From positions 81,814,324 to 81,878,323 of the forward strand of contig CP136061.1 in the NCBI GenBank assembly GCA_032622095.1: a stretch of DNA of 64,000 nt, written 5' to 3'. The position numbers and the translations under genes were made by a program. The DNA is from Siphonodentalium dalli. Its lineage: Eukaryota; Mollusca; Scaphopoda; Gadilida; Siphonodentaliidae. The notes under the pieces were generated by a model. The model was not told where the DNA came from. It did not search any database and saw only the letters and a list, made by a program, of their open reading frames with translations. This document shows positions 21,485 through 32,754 of the stretch, in pieces. Position 1 is the stretch's first letter; the number at the start of each line of letters is the position of its first letter.

Positions 21485-22480
21485 CCATGCATCGGAGTGG
21501 CCTAAATCTGATAGTTGGTTAACAGGTAAAAAACACTACCAATATGCCTCACCTGTAATTAGATCGGATAGAGTTATCGTTCCTAATATGCAGCCAACTT
21601 GGGGTCCATATCATCATAACAGGGATATTATGTCCGTACACACAACTATTTCAGCGATGGATGAACAGAGATTTGATGTCTAGATTTTTGTTATCGATCT
21701 CTCAAACGAGGGGCCAGCACCCGTGGTTCAAACTGTTGTTGGCAAGACACCACACAACATGCCAAATGTGTGATGGGCGCAATTATAGGCAGCTCCAGTG
21801 AGTGCATTCTAGTTGACTTCTGGAATCGTTCTCAGATCACTGATCTTGGCATCGATGATTGATTTGTGATGCCCATGATTTGTGATGTATATGTCATCAC
21901 TTCAGGTCCCAATTGATACAACATTTAAAGATAATGCATAATTATCTGCCCTCATCCTTCACTATATATATAGTTTGAGATAGTTTTTGTGATATCAAAT
22001 AATACTTTTGATTCAGAGGGGCCCGGGCTATAGTGAACTCCGACAGTAGAGGAACGTGAGTCATTGTGATGCAATTTTCCTAATATTTTCAACGAACTGA
22101 ATGGGTTAGACAATTTTGGCTGTATTAAGAACAATAAATTCTATACGCTAAAAAATGTGTATGTTTTTCCAATTTTTAAATACTCGTTTACGTAAAATGT
22201 GCGTAACTCCAAATATCTCGCTTGTGTGAGTTGTGGGGGTTCAATGGGTTTGGTAATTTAAACGTCCCTTTACAACATGCTTGGTAGTATTTGTGTTGTT
22301 GTTGTTGGAAGTGGAGTTATGCCGGGAACAGATAGAGCATCTTTAATTATGTCATGCTTGAATCAAAGCTACAATTATAGTTCAGTCACCTCCCTTTGTA
22401 CGATGGTCTATATATGGTCATGTATATCTTAGTAATTAAATCTAACATTTTTTTATTTAAAGTGTTTTATCAGTTACTAG
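21485..22480. other. no feature recognised
   Basis: No convincing frame or repeat in this stretch. Confidence 0.35.
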
Positions 22481-25318
22481 TCCAGGCACATTAGGCGTGA
22501 AAGGGGAAAGTAAGGAAATAAATAAGGGAAAGCTGATTTTTTTATATTATTTAGGCCATAACATCGCGGATGCGTCACGAAAGGGTCCCTAAAATCGGAG
22601 TTGAGCTATCGGACGGAGTTAACCAATTTTTTCCATGATTTTTTTTTTTCACAATCATAGGAATAAATTCCGAATAATGGGATATATAACAATTTTTTCA
22701 GCCGAAACATATACCAAGTATACTCAATATTGTTCAATACACAATTCTCGAACCAGAAATACAAATTCAACGGTGGGATTTGAATGAATTTCGCAGATAT
22801 GGATATAAAATAACATAATGACCCCAAAATGTAGAAAATACACCAACTGTGAAAAGGGTGATAAAAGCATGAAACTTGGCACATATGTTCCTTATACGCT
22901 ACTGCTCATTTTCACATGTGGCGACATTTTCGACAGGCTCTTCTTAGCAACGGTTGCTAGGCAACTACCCGGCATCGGATTAATGCATATGACTGATATT
23001 ATATATGTTCTAACAAACTAAACTACGTCGTGTAGCATGTTTATGGTGAAAATAATTGTCAGTTTTGACCTGACTGACAAATTACCATATTTCTTACTTA
23101 CAAGGGGGTGACGGTTGCTAGGGACACACACACAATCTAAAAATGCACATATGACTGATATTATGGTAGCTTTAACAAACTAAACTACACATAATAGCAC
23201 TTTTATGTTGAAAACAATTATAATAGTTGTTGTTAGTGTTGAGCTGGCTGAAAAAATACCATATAATTCTTACTTATATGAGTGGTAACTGTTGCCAGGG
23301 TCATATCCGAAATACATAAATGCACATATGACTGATAGTATGGTAGTATTAACGTTTTTATGGTGAAAACAATTATAAATGTTGTTAGAGTGAGCCTAAC
23401 CAGAATGTGCAACAAATTTAGTTTCCATATGGGTACAAGTATCCGTTATGCTCCATCAGTTCAGATATCGGCAATTCAAAGTGAGAGTTGAAAAGTTGTT
23501 GCTTATATATTGGCACACACCATTTAACCGCGATGCTAGTCTGGTTATACCGGGTCACCGAGGCCACAATGGAGCGATGCCGTGTTATAGAGCCCATTAT
23601 ACATGTATGATATATATGACCATGACCATGACACTGTTACATGGTGCAAATACCCAAGTGCCCACAGATAGACAGACCATGTACTAAGATACCATAGACC
23701 AAGTCCGATGCACAATACATTAGTACACCATGGATTCAGGACCCTATATATGGTATGAACATACATGCCTCATTAAAATGTATTCCAACCATCGATTGAT
23801 GGAAGAAACAATAATAAACTCCACACAGGTATGTGATTCTGATAAAACTAACTGAATAGTCTGTCAGTTTAAAGAAGATTTGTCAATGGTAGGTGGTTAC
23901 TAGCAACAATGAAACCTCAATACCAATTTGCCACACAAGAGTCACACGAGAATGCATCAGTACACAACACAACAACCTTTAGTTATGCATTATTATAAAT
24001 ATAAGCATAATATCGCATATTATGAAACAATTATATCAGTTAAATTACCAGAAACTCATACATATGGTATCTTTTCAAAGGTAGATATGTCCATAGCAAC
24101 CATTACACCACCCGTTAGGTAACTAACGCGGCAACTTTACGGACATGTTCACACTAACAACAATTAAAATAAATGTTTTCAATATAAAAATGTTACATGA
24201 CGTAGTTTAGTTTGTTAAAACTACCATAATATCAGTCATGTGTGCATTTTTCGATGTCTGGTATGTCCGTAGCAACCGTTACCAGAAATATATAGTAATT
24301 TTTTTAATCGAACCCGCACTAACAATAACTATTACAATTGTTTCACCATAAAATGATAATGACGTAGTTTATATTAGTTTGTCAAAACTACCATAATATC
24401 AGTCAGCTTGGCATTTTTTTTCGATTTCGGGTATGTCCCTAGCAACCGTTACCATCCATGTAAGTAAGAACTATGGTAATTTCCCTTCCAGATCCACTCT
24501 AACAACAACTAATATTATTTTCACCATAAAAATGCTGCATGACGTATGTTAGATTGTTAAAACTGCCATAATATCAGTGATATTTGTATTTCTTCGATGT
24601 GGGATAGTTGCCTAGCAATCGTTGCCAAGGAAGGACCTGCCGCGATGTCAACACATCTGAAAATGATTGATAGTGTATAAGGAACCTATGTGCCAAGATT
24701 CAAAGTGTTATCACCATTTGTACAATTGTTACGCCAAACGCCAGGACTATTATGTGGTATTTTTGTGCCTTTCAGACACTCAAAGCCATGGCGTACGTTT
24801 TAGGGGGTAGTGTTATGTTTCCGGCTATAAAATCTTAAGCATGGTGATGGTTCGATATATCTTATCACTTTCCTTTTCTGAATTAACCACTGTTCTAGTA
24901 TAATGGTTCATATTTTAGCTCATTGTCGTCTGAATATCTTTACTCGCCCTTGTCAGGAAAATTTTGAATCACGATGCGATTTATATGCTCTCCTCGTAAA
25001 CAAATGTCATCGCAAGTATGGAATATCGACTGTTAATAAGCTCTAGCATCAATTACGCATATCTATCGACACCTGCTCCATGATGGACGGGTATGCGTGA
25101 AGATTGAGTCCATAAATTAGCCTACATATGACTGCATTCGCATATGGTCTAATGGAATTTCGTCAGAATTTGCACCATCACGAAAAATCATATCTCAAAA
25201 AGCTCAAGTCGGATTCTGGGGGACTTTTGCCAAGTTGTTCATAAACATGTTCTTATTAATCCCTGAAAAATTCAGCTTTCCCCTATTTTTTGCCGTAGTG
25301 AAACCTAATGTGCCTGGA
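22481..25318. mobile_element. 2.8-kb foldback element with repeat-built arms
   Basis: The ends are TCCAGGCACATTAGG and CCTAATGTGCCTGGA. Behind them GGGGAAAG..GA/TC..CTTTCCCC and then long arms pair up to about 23430 on the left and from about 23880 on the right. Each arm is built from ~190-bp repeats containing a GGTTGCTAGG/CCTAGCAAC box, a TGACTGATATTATGGTAG box and TTTATGGTGAAAA. Orientation flips between arms. The ~450-bp centre shows no coding motif. No clear target-site duplication is seen. The structure resembles foldback (FB-like) transposons, but no transposase is present to assign a superfamily. Confidence 0.8.
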
Positions 25319-25439
25319 CGATACCATTAATACTGGTTTGATCTTGCTAATTTTCAAATGGATATGGACAGTTCGGTTTCTCAGGATGATGCAGAATTAA
25401 TTGTAACCGACAAAGGTCTTAAATAAAAAAAATGGATGG

Positions 25440-25510
25440 TATCCTCACATTATATGTAGGTGATGGCAGTGTTAAGTCCAGCGTAGCAGGGGAATGAACT
25501 CTTAGTCTAT
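25440..25510 (+). repeat. single unit of the 32.7-kb minisatellite
   Basis: ATGTAGGTGATGGCAGTGTT, AAGTCCAGCGTAGCAGGGGA and ATGAACTCT match the unit of the 32755-33690 array. It lies just beyond the 3' side of the BEL/Pao remnant. Confidence 0.8.
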
Positions 25511-25659
25511 ACTGTGGGATATTTTGGGGAAGAAATCGTCTCGCGGCGATGATTAAATGACATTTTTTCGCGATCGAACAATGGCAACTGACTTAAATTG
25601 ATCGTCGGTGTCCCAACATTAGCGAAGAAATATTCACTCACCTTCAGTTGGTCAGATAT

Positions 25660-26515
25660 GGTATCCAAGCGTTTATTTTCCCAAAAAAACCGTCAACAAA
25701 TATTTGTCGACAGATATTTCTCCACCTCGAAATCTACGACTTCCGGTTTTGGTTCGTGTCCGTTGATCCACTGTGTGTATGTGCTATTTCCGGTTCACCG
25801 CTGTTATCCGTGAAACAATTGGCGGAGCTACCTTCGCTTTGGCCGACACGCTCTCGACAACGCTCTCGACACAGTTCTCCTGAAACATACAGTCAGGCTC
25901 TTTCGTCCACAAATCACTTGATGCCAACTGCTCGGATGACAATCCGCGAGTACGAAGATCAGCTGGGTTTTTGTGAGTGTTACAAAGTCTCCAACAACTA
26001 GGACTAACTGCGGATTTAAGTTCGTTCACACGGTTGGCAACGAACACCGGTAGTTTGCCTTGGAAACAGCTGCAATCGAATACTATTCCAATGGGAGTGG
26101 TTGCAGACTTCTTCAGACGAAGTAAACGCTCCCGTTTGCTCAACCTTTTCAACGAATCCTTCCGCTAGCTGTGTTTCGATAATCTTGCCGTATTTCTCAA
26201 ACATCACTGGATCTTCTGCTCGTCGACAAATTGAAGAACAAGTCCGATTGTTTACGATTTCGACGATTGTCGGAATTTCGGCGTAATCCAAGGTAATTTT
26301 GCAACATATCTGCCATCTCTGAACTCAATCGAGTTCTCACAATAAGATGTGGCGAAACTGTTCTCGTCTGTGCATGTGCATTCGATGCTTCCGCGATGCC
26401 AAGTGTTTCCAAGACCAGAAAATTTGCAGGTCATAATCATCAGGTTGTGATCGAATGTGATACATTGACGCTGACTTAGTTGTGTCACTGCAACGAATCG
26501 GTCCCCAAATTAAAC
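25660..26515 (-). pseudogene. BEL/Pao pol fragment: RT start joined to RNase H end
   Basis: Minus strand: LIWGPIRC resumes the pol frame after the inserted element. DGRYVAKLPWI and EKYGKIIETQLAEGFVEKVE are the segment just before the BEL/Pao polymerase. Then TTPIGIVFDCSC, the opening of the reverse transcriptase, is followed at once by KLPVFVANRVNELK and NPADLRTRGLSSEQLASSDL, which belong to the end of RNase H. The whole catalytic polymerase and most of RNase H are therefore deleted. Several frame changes occur (26525, 26488, 26412, 26291 and 26152 frames). A stop follows ITAVNRK at 25784; faint coding resemblance continues to about 25660. Confidence 0.8.
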
Positions 26516-26599
26516 TAGAATGCACTCAGAGAGATGCCAACGTGCGCAAACATGTAATAAAAAATAATTAAAAAAATAATTTCACTGTATTTTACTTAA

Positions 26600-27068
26600 A
26601 GGTACTCAACCCGTAAAGAGGGTCCCCATCTCAACAGATTCCAACAACAACAATCCGATCAGAGGGTCCTATATTACTATTTCTTTGGCTTTGGGGGTAA
26701 CAAATATTTGATTCGAGTCGAGGAACCCATCAAACAAAGCTCAGAGTTATTAGATATTGATTTTTCAAATTTGTTATGTTCTCGAGATGAGTACCAATAA
26801 CTGCCGTAATCTGCTCTGGATGTGTACTCCAAATCTATTCAAACAGACAAGGATGAATAACTCTAAAATCAAGTGGTAATTTTAACGCAATTTTGACTGA
26901 GTTCTGGGCCAGATAGTATTCCCGATAATGAAAAATAATAGATTTCTAAAATCGATATCTAACAAATCTGAGCTTTGATGGGTGACTTCCTCGACTCGAA
27001 TCAAATATTTTTGACCCCCGAAGCCATTGAAATAGTAATTGAGAGGAGTTTTATCGGGTTGAGTACCT
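26600..27068. mobile_element. TTAA-flanked piggyBac-like MITE (469 bp)
   Basis: TTAA at 26596-26599 and 27069-27072. Terminal inverted repeats are AGGTACTCAACCCG and CGGGTTGAGTACCT. Long subterminal arms also pair (ATTTGATTCGAGTCGAGGAA against TTCCTCGACTCGAATCAAAT). The uninterrupted copy at 19766-20753 has a single TTAA at the matching point, confirming the insertion. No transposase is encoded. Confidence 0.92.
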
Positions 27069-27210
27069 TTAATTTATTTAATTTAATTTAATGTTAGCAA
27101 AAAAAGACAATTACCATTTCTCATTTCATCACAGATAAAAGGCAAATTACTATATTAATCATTTAAGTAATTAAAACCAATTCCATGTTGCCGAAAGGAT
27201 GAGACTTTAA

Positions 27211-27705
27211 AGGCACGTGAGGCCTTAGTTGTCGAAAATATTCATATTTGTTCCAATCACCGTAAACAGAAAAAACAGTAAAACGCATACAGTTTCGTTC
27301 ATATATACCAAGACCATCGCGTAAACAGCATGTTATCATAAAGACCTACTATATTTTACCTAAGCAAGAGCCTGATTGTGTTACAGAAGAAAGCACAATG
27401 CTACTGGCTAATCACACACAAATGGCATAAACGCTCTTTAGTAGTTCCGTATCAGGAATTCACCCACAAAGAACGCTCTTTATGTTTACCATTATAATAT
27501 AAACAAACACCAGAAAAGTAACTTTTTATGCTTTTGTTTACATAACAATGGTCAACCATATGACAATAACATACTGTTTATGCGATATTTCTTATTTGTA
27601 TACGGACAAAGTCTGTCTACATTTTGATGTTCTTTCTGTTTGTGGTGGTTTTTGACGGTTGGAAATATTTTCACAGGATACCCACCGTCAAGGCCAACCG
27701 TACCT
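27211..27705. mobile_element. TTAA-flanked piggyBac-like MITE (495 bp)
   Basis: TTAA at 27207-27210 and 27706-27709. The ends AGGCACGTGAGGCCTT and AAGGCCAACCGTACCT are imperfect inverted repeats. The left inverted copy of the host element has one TTAA at the corresponding site. No coding content is seen. Confidence 0.88.
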
Positions 27706-28497
27706 TTAATATCGATTACATTTTTTTCAGCGGCATATTTTCATTTTCCGATAGTCAAAGTTGACCAAAGGAGCGATTATAAGAAAAAATTAATACTATT
27801 TATGTAAATATTGATAGCAGCCAATATGCAACAATAAATATGAATAATTAATCAATAATTAATCAATAACGATCATTTTATGTAATAATAAACTCTTCAA
27901 ACGGTGTTTGTGTCAACAAATGCGTTTTGTTTTGTGTTACGTCATTCGTCGTATTTGACCCGGAACTCGGCTGAAGGTTGGGCTATTCAGCCTATTGCGT
28001 CGAATTACGAAATCGCGTTTTGAATGTCTCTCTTTTCCCGCACGATAAAAAGAGGTCTTCGCACGAACCAAAAATGATAAAACTTCCCAATTATAAGTAA
28101 AAATACCCAAAACGAAGGAGTCTATGTAGGTCCAGAAGGAGTCTATAGACTCTTTGATGTAGAGTTCTAATGGAGAAAATGTAGGTCGATCTATTTTTGT
28201 CATAACTCTGACGTATTTTGACCTGGGAGAATAAATCGAAATCGAGGCTCACTACGAGCATACCAGTTTTAAATATAGAAACATGGAATCCCGACAAATG
28301 GCGATATCGGCGACAAACAAATAATCGAAAACAACACATAAAATAAACATAGCAAAAACGCGGCACAGTAAAAATGTCAGAACGCCACGAGGTTTTACGT
28401 CGTTTTTGGTGACGTCATGGAGTGAAACGGAACAGAGTGACACCAAGCTACGAATCTGTCTGATCGCCATACTGTTGCGCGAGCGCACGTAATAACC

Positions 28498-28952
28498 TAT
28501 CTTAGAATTTACAGCCACTGGTCCAGCTTTCGATCTAACATGTTCATGTCCAACAAGTGAACTATCACTTCCAATTAGAACAGAAATATCGAAGTTGTCA
28601 CATGGATAGCCTTTTGGGACCGCGAAATGTAACGAACTGAACTCGGGAATGTTGGCTGGGCTCCGAATATCGAGTGGTTTGGTGATCGTTTCCACAACCA
28701 TCGCCTTTATGGGAATCAAAGAATTATCGAGGCCAATCACATTGATTTGAGCGACATCAAATTCACGAATGCTTGGTGTTCTGCTCCGAATGTAGAAACT
28801 TTGAGTATCTCTTTCTTCAGTGGCGGGATATTAAGCTGTTTGACTACATGATCCGTTACGAAGGATCTCTGGGACCCATCGTCAAACAAGATATGAGCTG
28901 GCATCAATGTGTTGAGTTCATTATCGGTAACGTCTGCGACTGCTGTTTTCAA
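28498..28952 (-). pseudogene. BEL/Pao aspartic protease and DUF1758 region
   Basis: HILFDDGSQRSFV carries the DxGS active-site motif of a retroviral-type aspartic protease, which would process the polyprotein. It is followed by VVKQLNIPPLKKEILKVSTF and, in a second frame from about 28740, GYPCDNFDISVLIGSD and AGPVAVNSKIGYY, which are typical of the BEL/Pao region after the protease. There is a frame change near 28740. The frame is cut at 28497 by the inserted ~1-kb element. Confidence 0.85.
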
Positions 28953-29479
28953 TAAGATATGTGAGTTTTCCGGTGAGGTAGAACTCCTGCTACTATATCT
29001 GTTGTCATGGCGATGTCTTGCTCGCCTTGACTTGAATTGGTTATCGGAGTTGCAGAGCTAGAGTAATCGTCATCTGATTTACTTGTATATTCATGTGCAA
29101 TGTCAAGTTTCGTGTCATCGGGGTCGGTGTGCAAACAAGTATGATGATTTCTTCGGCAGATGACATTTATTTACTTGATGTTTAGCAAGGCAATTGAAGT
29201 ACATACTGGATTCATTATGAATTCAAGTCTAGAATCTCTTGTTCTGTATTCCATACAATCTGATGGAAAATGTGGATCAGAACAAAATAAACAAGCCCGC
29301 AAAGAATTCCGTGAAGAATCAACGTTCGATGAGGTTTTCGTAAAAGCATGAAGAGATGTGACTGTGCCATCGATCAAATCGTTATTCGGCACAGACTGTG
29401 TAGGTGTGACACAGGACTCTAGAATGTCAATGTCATTTGTTTGGGCTTTCTTAAGTTCATCCAATTTCCACTCAATCAC
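28949..29479 (-). pseudogene. BEL/Pao gag C-terminus with zinc knuckle
   Basis: ACLFCSDPHFPSDC fits the CX2CX3HX4C knuckle of BEL/Pao gag. A second cluster around ICRRNHHTCLHTDPDD follows after a frameshift near 29165. The 29134-28949 frame ends ATT..VLPHRKTHISY just before the protease frame, again with a shift. The knuckles would bind genomic RNA in an active element. Confidence 0.8.
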
Positions 29480-32077
29480 GCATAATTATAGATATATTGA
29501 ATGTATTATACTTTCCTGAATGAACAGAGGCTGCATCAGTGCCGTATTATCGAAACGTGAACTCTAGATCACAATTAACTCGGAATTAGCGAGTTAACGC
29601 GTAAATATCAACATGCTATCACTGAAAATGAAACCACGTAAAGGCAATTCGTTTGTTTTCGGTGGCGTATAAAATATGAAACGCATTCTGAACACGAACA
29701 CTGAGTGTAAAACATACACGTGTTACTCATCTGTAAAATAGTTGAGAAAATATCCTGATAGCGGTTGATAATCTGGAACAGTAGCCTCGTAATCAACATG
29801 TCTGCGTGTTACGGTTCTATTTCAAGCAAATCATGGCTGTGACGGTTCTATACATACGATTTATTCGAACGATTTCTGCACTTTGGGCCGAATATTGTCC
29901 TGTGTATCTGACATTTTAAACCAGATAATGACTGTAGCTTATGCCATTTACATAATACAGCAGGTATATTAAGAAATAATTTAATAAATACCTAATAATA
30001 ATAGTAAGTGACATTAATTGGCAGAAACCAACTATTGAACGTCCCGAGGGGCATAATATCATAATCATACCTGCCTATATAAATACCAATGGTAATAGAA
30101 ATCTACTCTCAGGAGATTATGAGATGTTATTCATTTAATTAATACAGGGCCATGATTGAAAAGTCCAGGTGGGACAATGTTTCGATGCCAGCACCAACAT
30201 ATTTCTTCCTCGAAAGTCCCGCCTATATAAGGGACATTTACGTATGTTCGTCGCCCAGACATGAACATTTCTTATGAAATCACGTTCAACTGAATCATTG
30301 ATATGTTATGGCATGGCCGGGGGTATGCGTGGTGGGGAGGGAGCGGGACTTGGGCAGAGAGGGGTGCTTAATTTGTGTATGCCCAAAACCTTGGTCAAAA
30401 TTTTGAATAGTGACAAATTTCATACCTTACACTAGATTGGTTGGAAATTTCACACCAACAATTTGTTGAAATTGTTCCCTCAGTTTGAATTTACAACAAT
30501 GACTGAAGAAAGTCCCTCCTTATGTTCATACACACATTGTAATAATAATGTGTTCGTTAAAATTGTGACTGTCCGCCGCGCTTATTTAAAATAATAACAA
30601 TATTCAATTCCTATCTAATCATCGGGGCCGAATTATCTGAGGTCGACTTCGCGTCGGGTCGTCTTCGTATTTGGATCTTTATATGGGGTCGACATCACAT
30701 GGGCCTGTCTTCAGTTGAACTCTTTTGACCAATAGTCACATGATTTTACAAAACTTCCATTGTCTGATTGGGTTATTTTTAAAGGTTTAGTATTGGTACC
30801 CGTATTTGCATTCAGGAATATCCCTGAGGATGCGTGACTACTCATGCCGAAGACCAGTTGCCCCGGGGGTGATCTTGCATCTTCGGGGCGACTTCTATAG
30901 GCGGGTGACCAAATAATTTTTGCTTTCACTTCATCAAATTTGTATTTGATTTAATATTACAAAAGATAGCCTTTAATAGTATAAAACAATTATTCCCTCT
31001 TACAGGCGAGTGGATACAATTAATTGCATGATTGGTTGTAATCGGATATCTCTTGACAGGAATATGAGGCGGGATGGCTCACTCTCTAGATGCTTAGAAG
31101 TTAGAACAAACCCTGAGTGATTGCCGGTCAGATTATCCCGAACAGCAGAACAAGTGCGATAAAGAAATAACGAATTCTAGCATCTAACATATATAATCAG
31201 CATCCAGCAAGCGGATGCCCAACATAAACTTCATAAATTGCGTAATCAGAACAATGTATGGGTGTCAACGAACTTCTAACATCTTATTTTTTGCTGATTA
31301 AAATGCGTCTACGAAAATAGACAAAATAAAATACAAGACAGATAACTATATATATCCCGTCTACGCTCACGCTTTCCGAAGTCCAGCGCTATGAAATTAC
31401 ACTATATAGTTAACCGGCTATAGATTCATGGAAATGTTGGGCCTGCAAAACGCGTTATTTTTCAAACTAGCTGGCGACTTGGTGAATTTTCATAGGCGTA
31501 ACACATGTTATTGAATAAGCATAGGAAGTCAGTGTAATTCATAGAAATTGATGACAATTAATGGTGCAAATTTCAACTTAATGCATATTTTGTTGTGTTT
31601 ATCTTTGGTTAATTTCAAGACATGGTCAGTTTGAACCATTATCTTGCCAAATATTAGACACAGTATTACCCGTATAAAACCGATTAAATGGGGAGAGGAC
31701 CGACTCGATCTGGAGAGAACCCAAACAAATATCAATATTCGCGGTTTCCGTCGTTGTTATGACACACATAATGGAATTTTCGTTATTATTACGCTCGTTT
31801 GGGCCACCGATTGTGAGGGGAATGGAAAATTTAATCGAATTATCAGCCATATGGCTAAAAAATTGTGTTTTTACTGTAAAAAAATGTATAATTTAGATAA
31901 TAAGGAACCGTCACAAATCAGCCAAGAACCATCACAAACCGGCGATAGAACGACTTCCGATGTAACAGTTCCTACATAGTGACGGAATGTTGTCCAAGCC
32001 ATAAGGTCACCATTGAATGTGAGAATTGTAATTGTGGATAAGGCTACTGCATCAAGTGTCAGGTATTGGTTGAGTGT
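29480..32077. other. stretch separating the two gag fragments; no gene recognised
   Basis: No BEL/Pao-like coding on the minus strand, so it is probably an insertion or rearranged DNA. It contains a GGAAATTTCACACCAACAA dispersed-repeat fragment (about 30400-30490), and a plus-strand frame at 31644-31979 that I do not recognise. Confidence 0.45.
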
Positions 32078-32092
32078 TCATATTGTCTTTTT
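31949..32092 (+). other. cysteine-rich degenerate open frame
   Basis: From 31949 the plus strand encodes VTECCPSHKVTIECENCNCG, then TAA, then GYCIKCQVLVECSYC: ten Cys and one His in about 36 residues. The spacing suggests a zinc-binding module such as a RING- or B-box-like fold. The stop and the lack of an ATG make it a decayed exon or a chance pattern. It lies in another frame from the 31644-31979 frame, which itself ends with LCFYCKK upstream. Confidence 0.25.
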
Positions 32093-32398
32093 CTTGGTGT
32101 TGAGGACTGTATTTTCTGAGAGAAAGTTCACAATAGTTCGCTTTTCGCATAACTGAGACATATAATCATCACTGTCAATTACTATTTGTTCAAAGTCATC
32201 ACTGGTAGCGTCCACCGAATTCACTATTTGTGAATCTAACTGCTCTAAGAAGTCGATCTTCTTCCGGAAATTTGCGAGCGTGAGTGTGGCATCGACTTCC
32301 CGCTTCTTGTCTAAAGCTTCCTCGCGAGAGTTGATTAATTTCGTGCATTGACCCCTATGGGCACTCCGCAATCATAGAAGATTCTCCGTTTCATCCAT
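32078..32398 (-). pseudogene. BEL/Pao gag N-terminal fragment
   Basis: An ATG at 32398 opens MDETENLL, then an in-frame TGA, then LRSAHRGQCTKLIN. A helical segment with LANFRKKIDFLEQLDSQIV and DYMSQLCEKR follows, the usual look of the N-terminal gag (DUF1759-like neighbourhood) of BEL/Pao elements. It ends in a lysine run at 32078, after which the frame is lost. Confidence 0.7.
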
Positions 32399-32570
32399 CC
32401 GGTTCGAATGGATCAATGTTTGGGAGTATAAACAAGAAAAGATGTATCGAAACGATATATTGAACACGAGTTCGAATCACTTCTTACGTCCTCTAACCTT
32501 AGGTCATACATAAAAGCACCCGGCACAAAGCGTCGTATATATAAAATAATATATAATAATACCAAACACT

Positions 32571-32733
32571 GTAACGCGCTCCGCTGCCCACTAATTTGCA
32601 CTAAAACTATATACTCGCCTGCTTTACGTTAATAGTATGGTACTATATATAATACTATTAACGTAAAGCAGGCGCGTATATAGTTTTTGTGTATTGGGGC
32701 AGTGCAAAGGGGGTGGGCAGCGGAGCGCGTTAC
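32571..32733. mobile_element. 163-bp foldback hairpin (MITE-like)
   Basis: Arms start GTAACGCGCTCCGCTGCCCA and end with its complement; inner arms CGCCTGCTTTACGTTAATAG pair perfectly. There are two small asymmetric interruptions. It lies between the gag start and the minisatellite. Confidence 0.85.
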
Positions 32734-32754
32734 ATGCCCCTGCATGTGGTAGCA

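Larger units (their letters stand above)
26516..28497 (-). mobile_element. ~1-kb element, right inverted copy, carrying two MITEs
   Basis: Inverted copy of 19766-20753, enlarged by two TTAA-flanked insertions (26600-27068 and 27211-27705). It sits inside the BEL/Pao frame: NSKIGYYV lies just before it and LIWGPIRC just after on the minus strand. The 73-codon frame at 28470-28252 is the counterpart of 19792-20010 and also extends the upstream pol frame by chance. No target-site duplication could be fixed. Confidence 0.85.
25660..32398 (-). mobile_element. BEL/Pao LTR retrotransposon remnant, heavily interrupted
   Basis: On the minus strand, in order: a gag N-terminus (32398-32078), a ~2.6-kb stretch without BEL/Pao content, gag zinc knuckles (29479-29100), aspartic protease (28952-28737), the following DUF1758-type region (to 28498), a ~2-kb inserted element (26516-28497), the start of reverse transcriptase, and a direct jump to the RNase H end (26152-25784). 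The integrase core is not visible. I could not define LTRs. All parts contain stops or shifts, so this is a fossil. Confidence 0.85.

Noticed and set aside
32455-32490. GAGTTCGAATCAC as a tRNA B-box
   Set aside because: No A-box or cloverleaf could be drawn around it.
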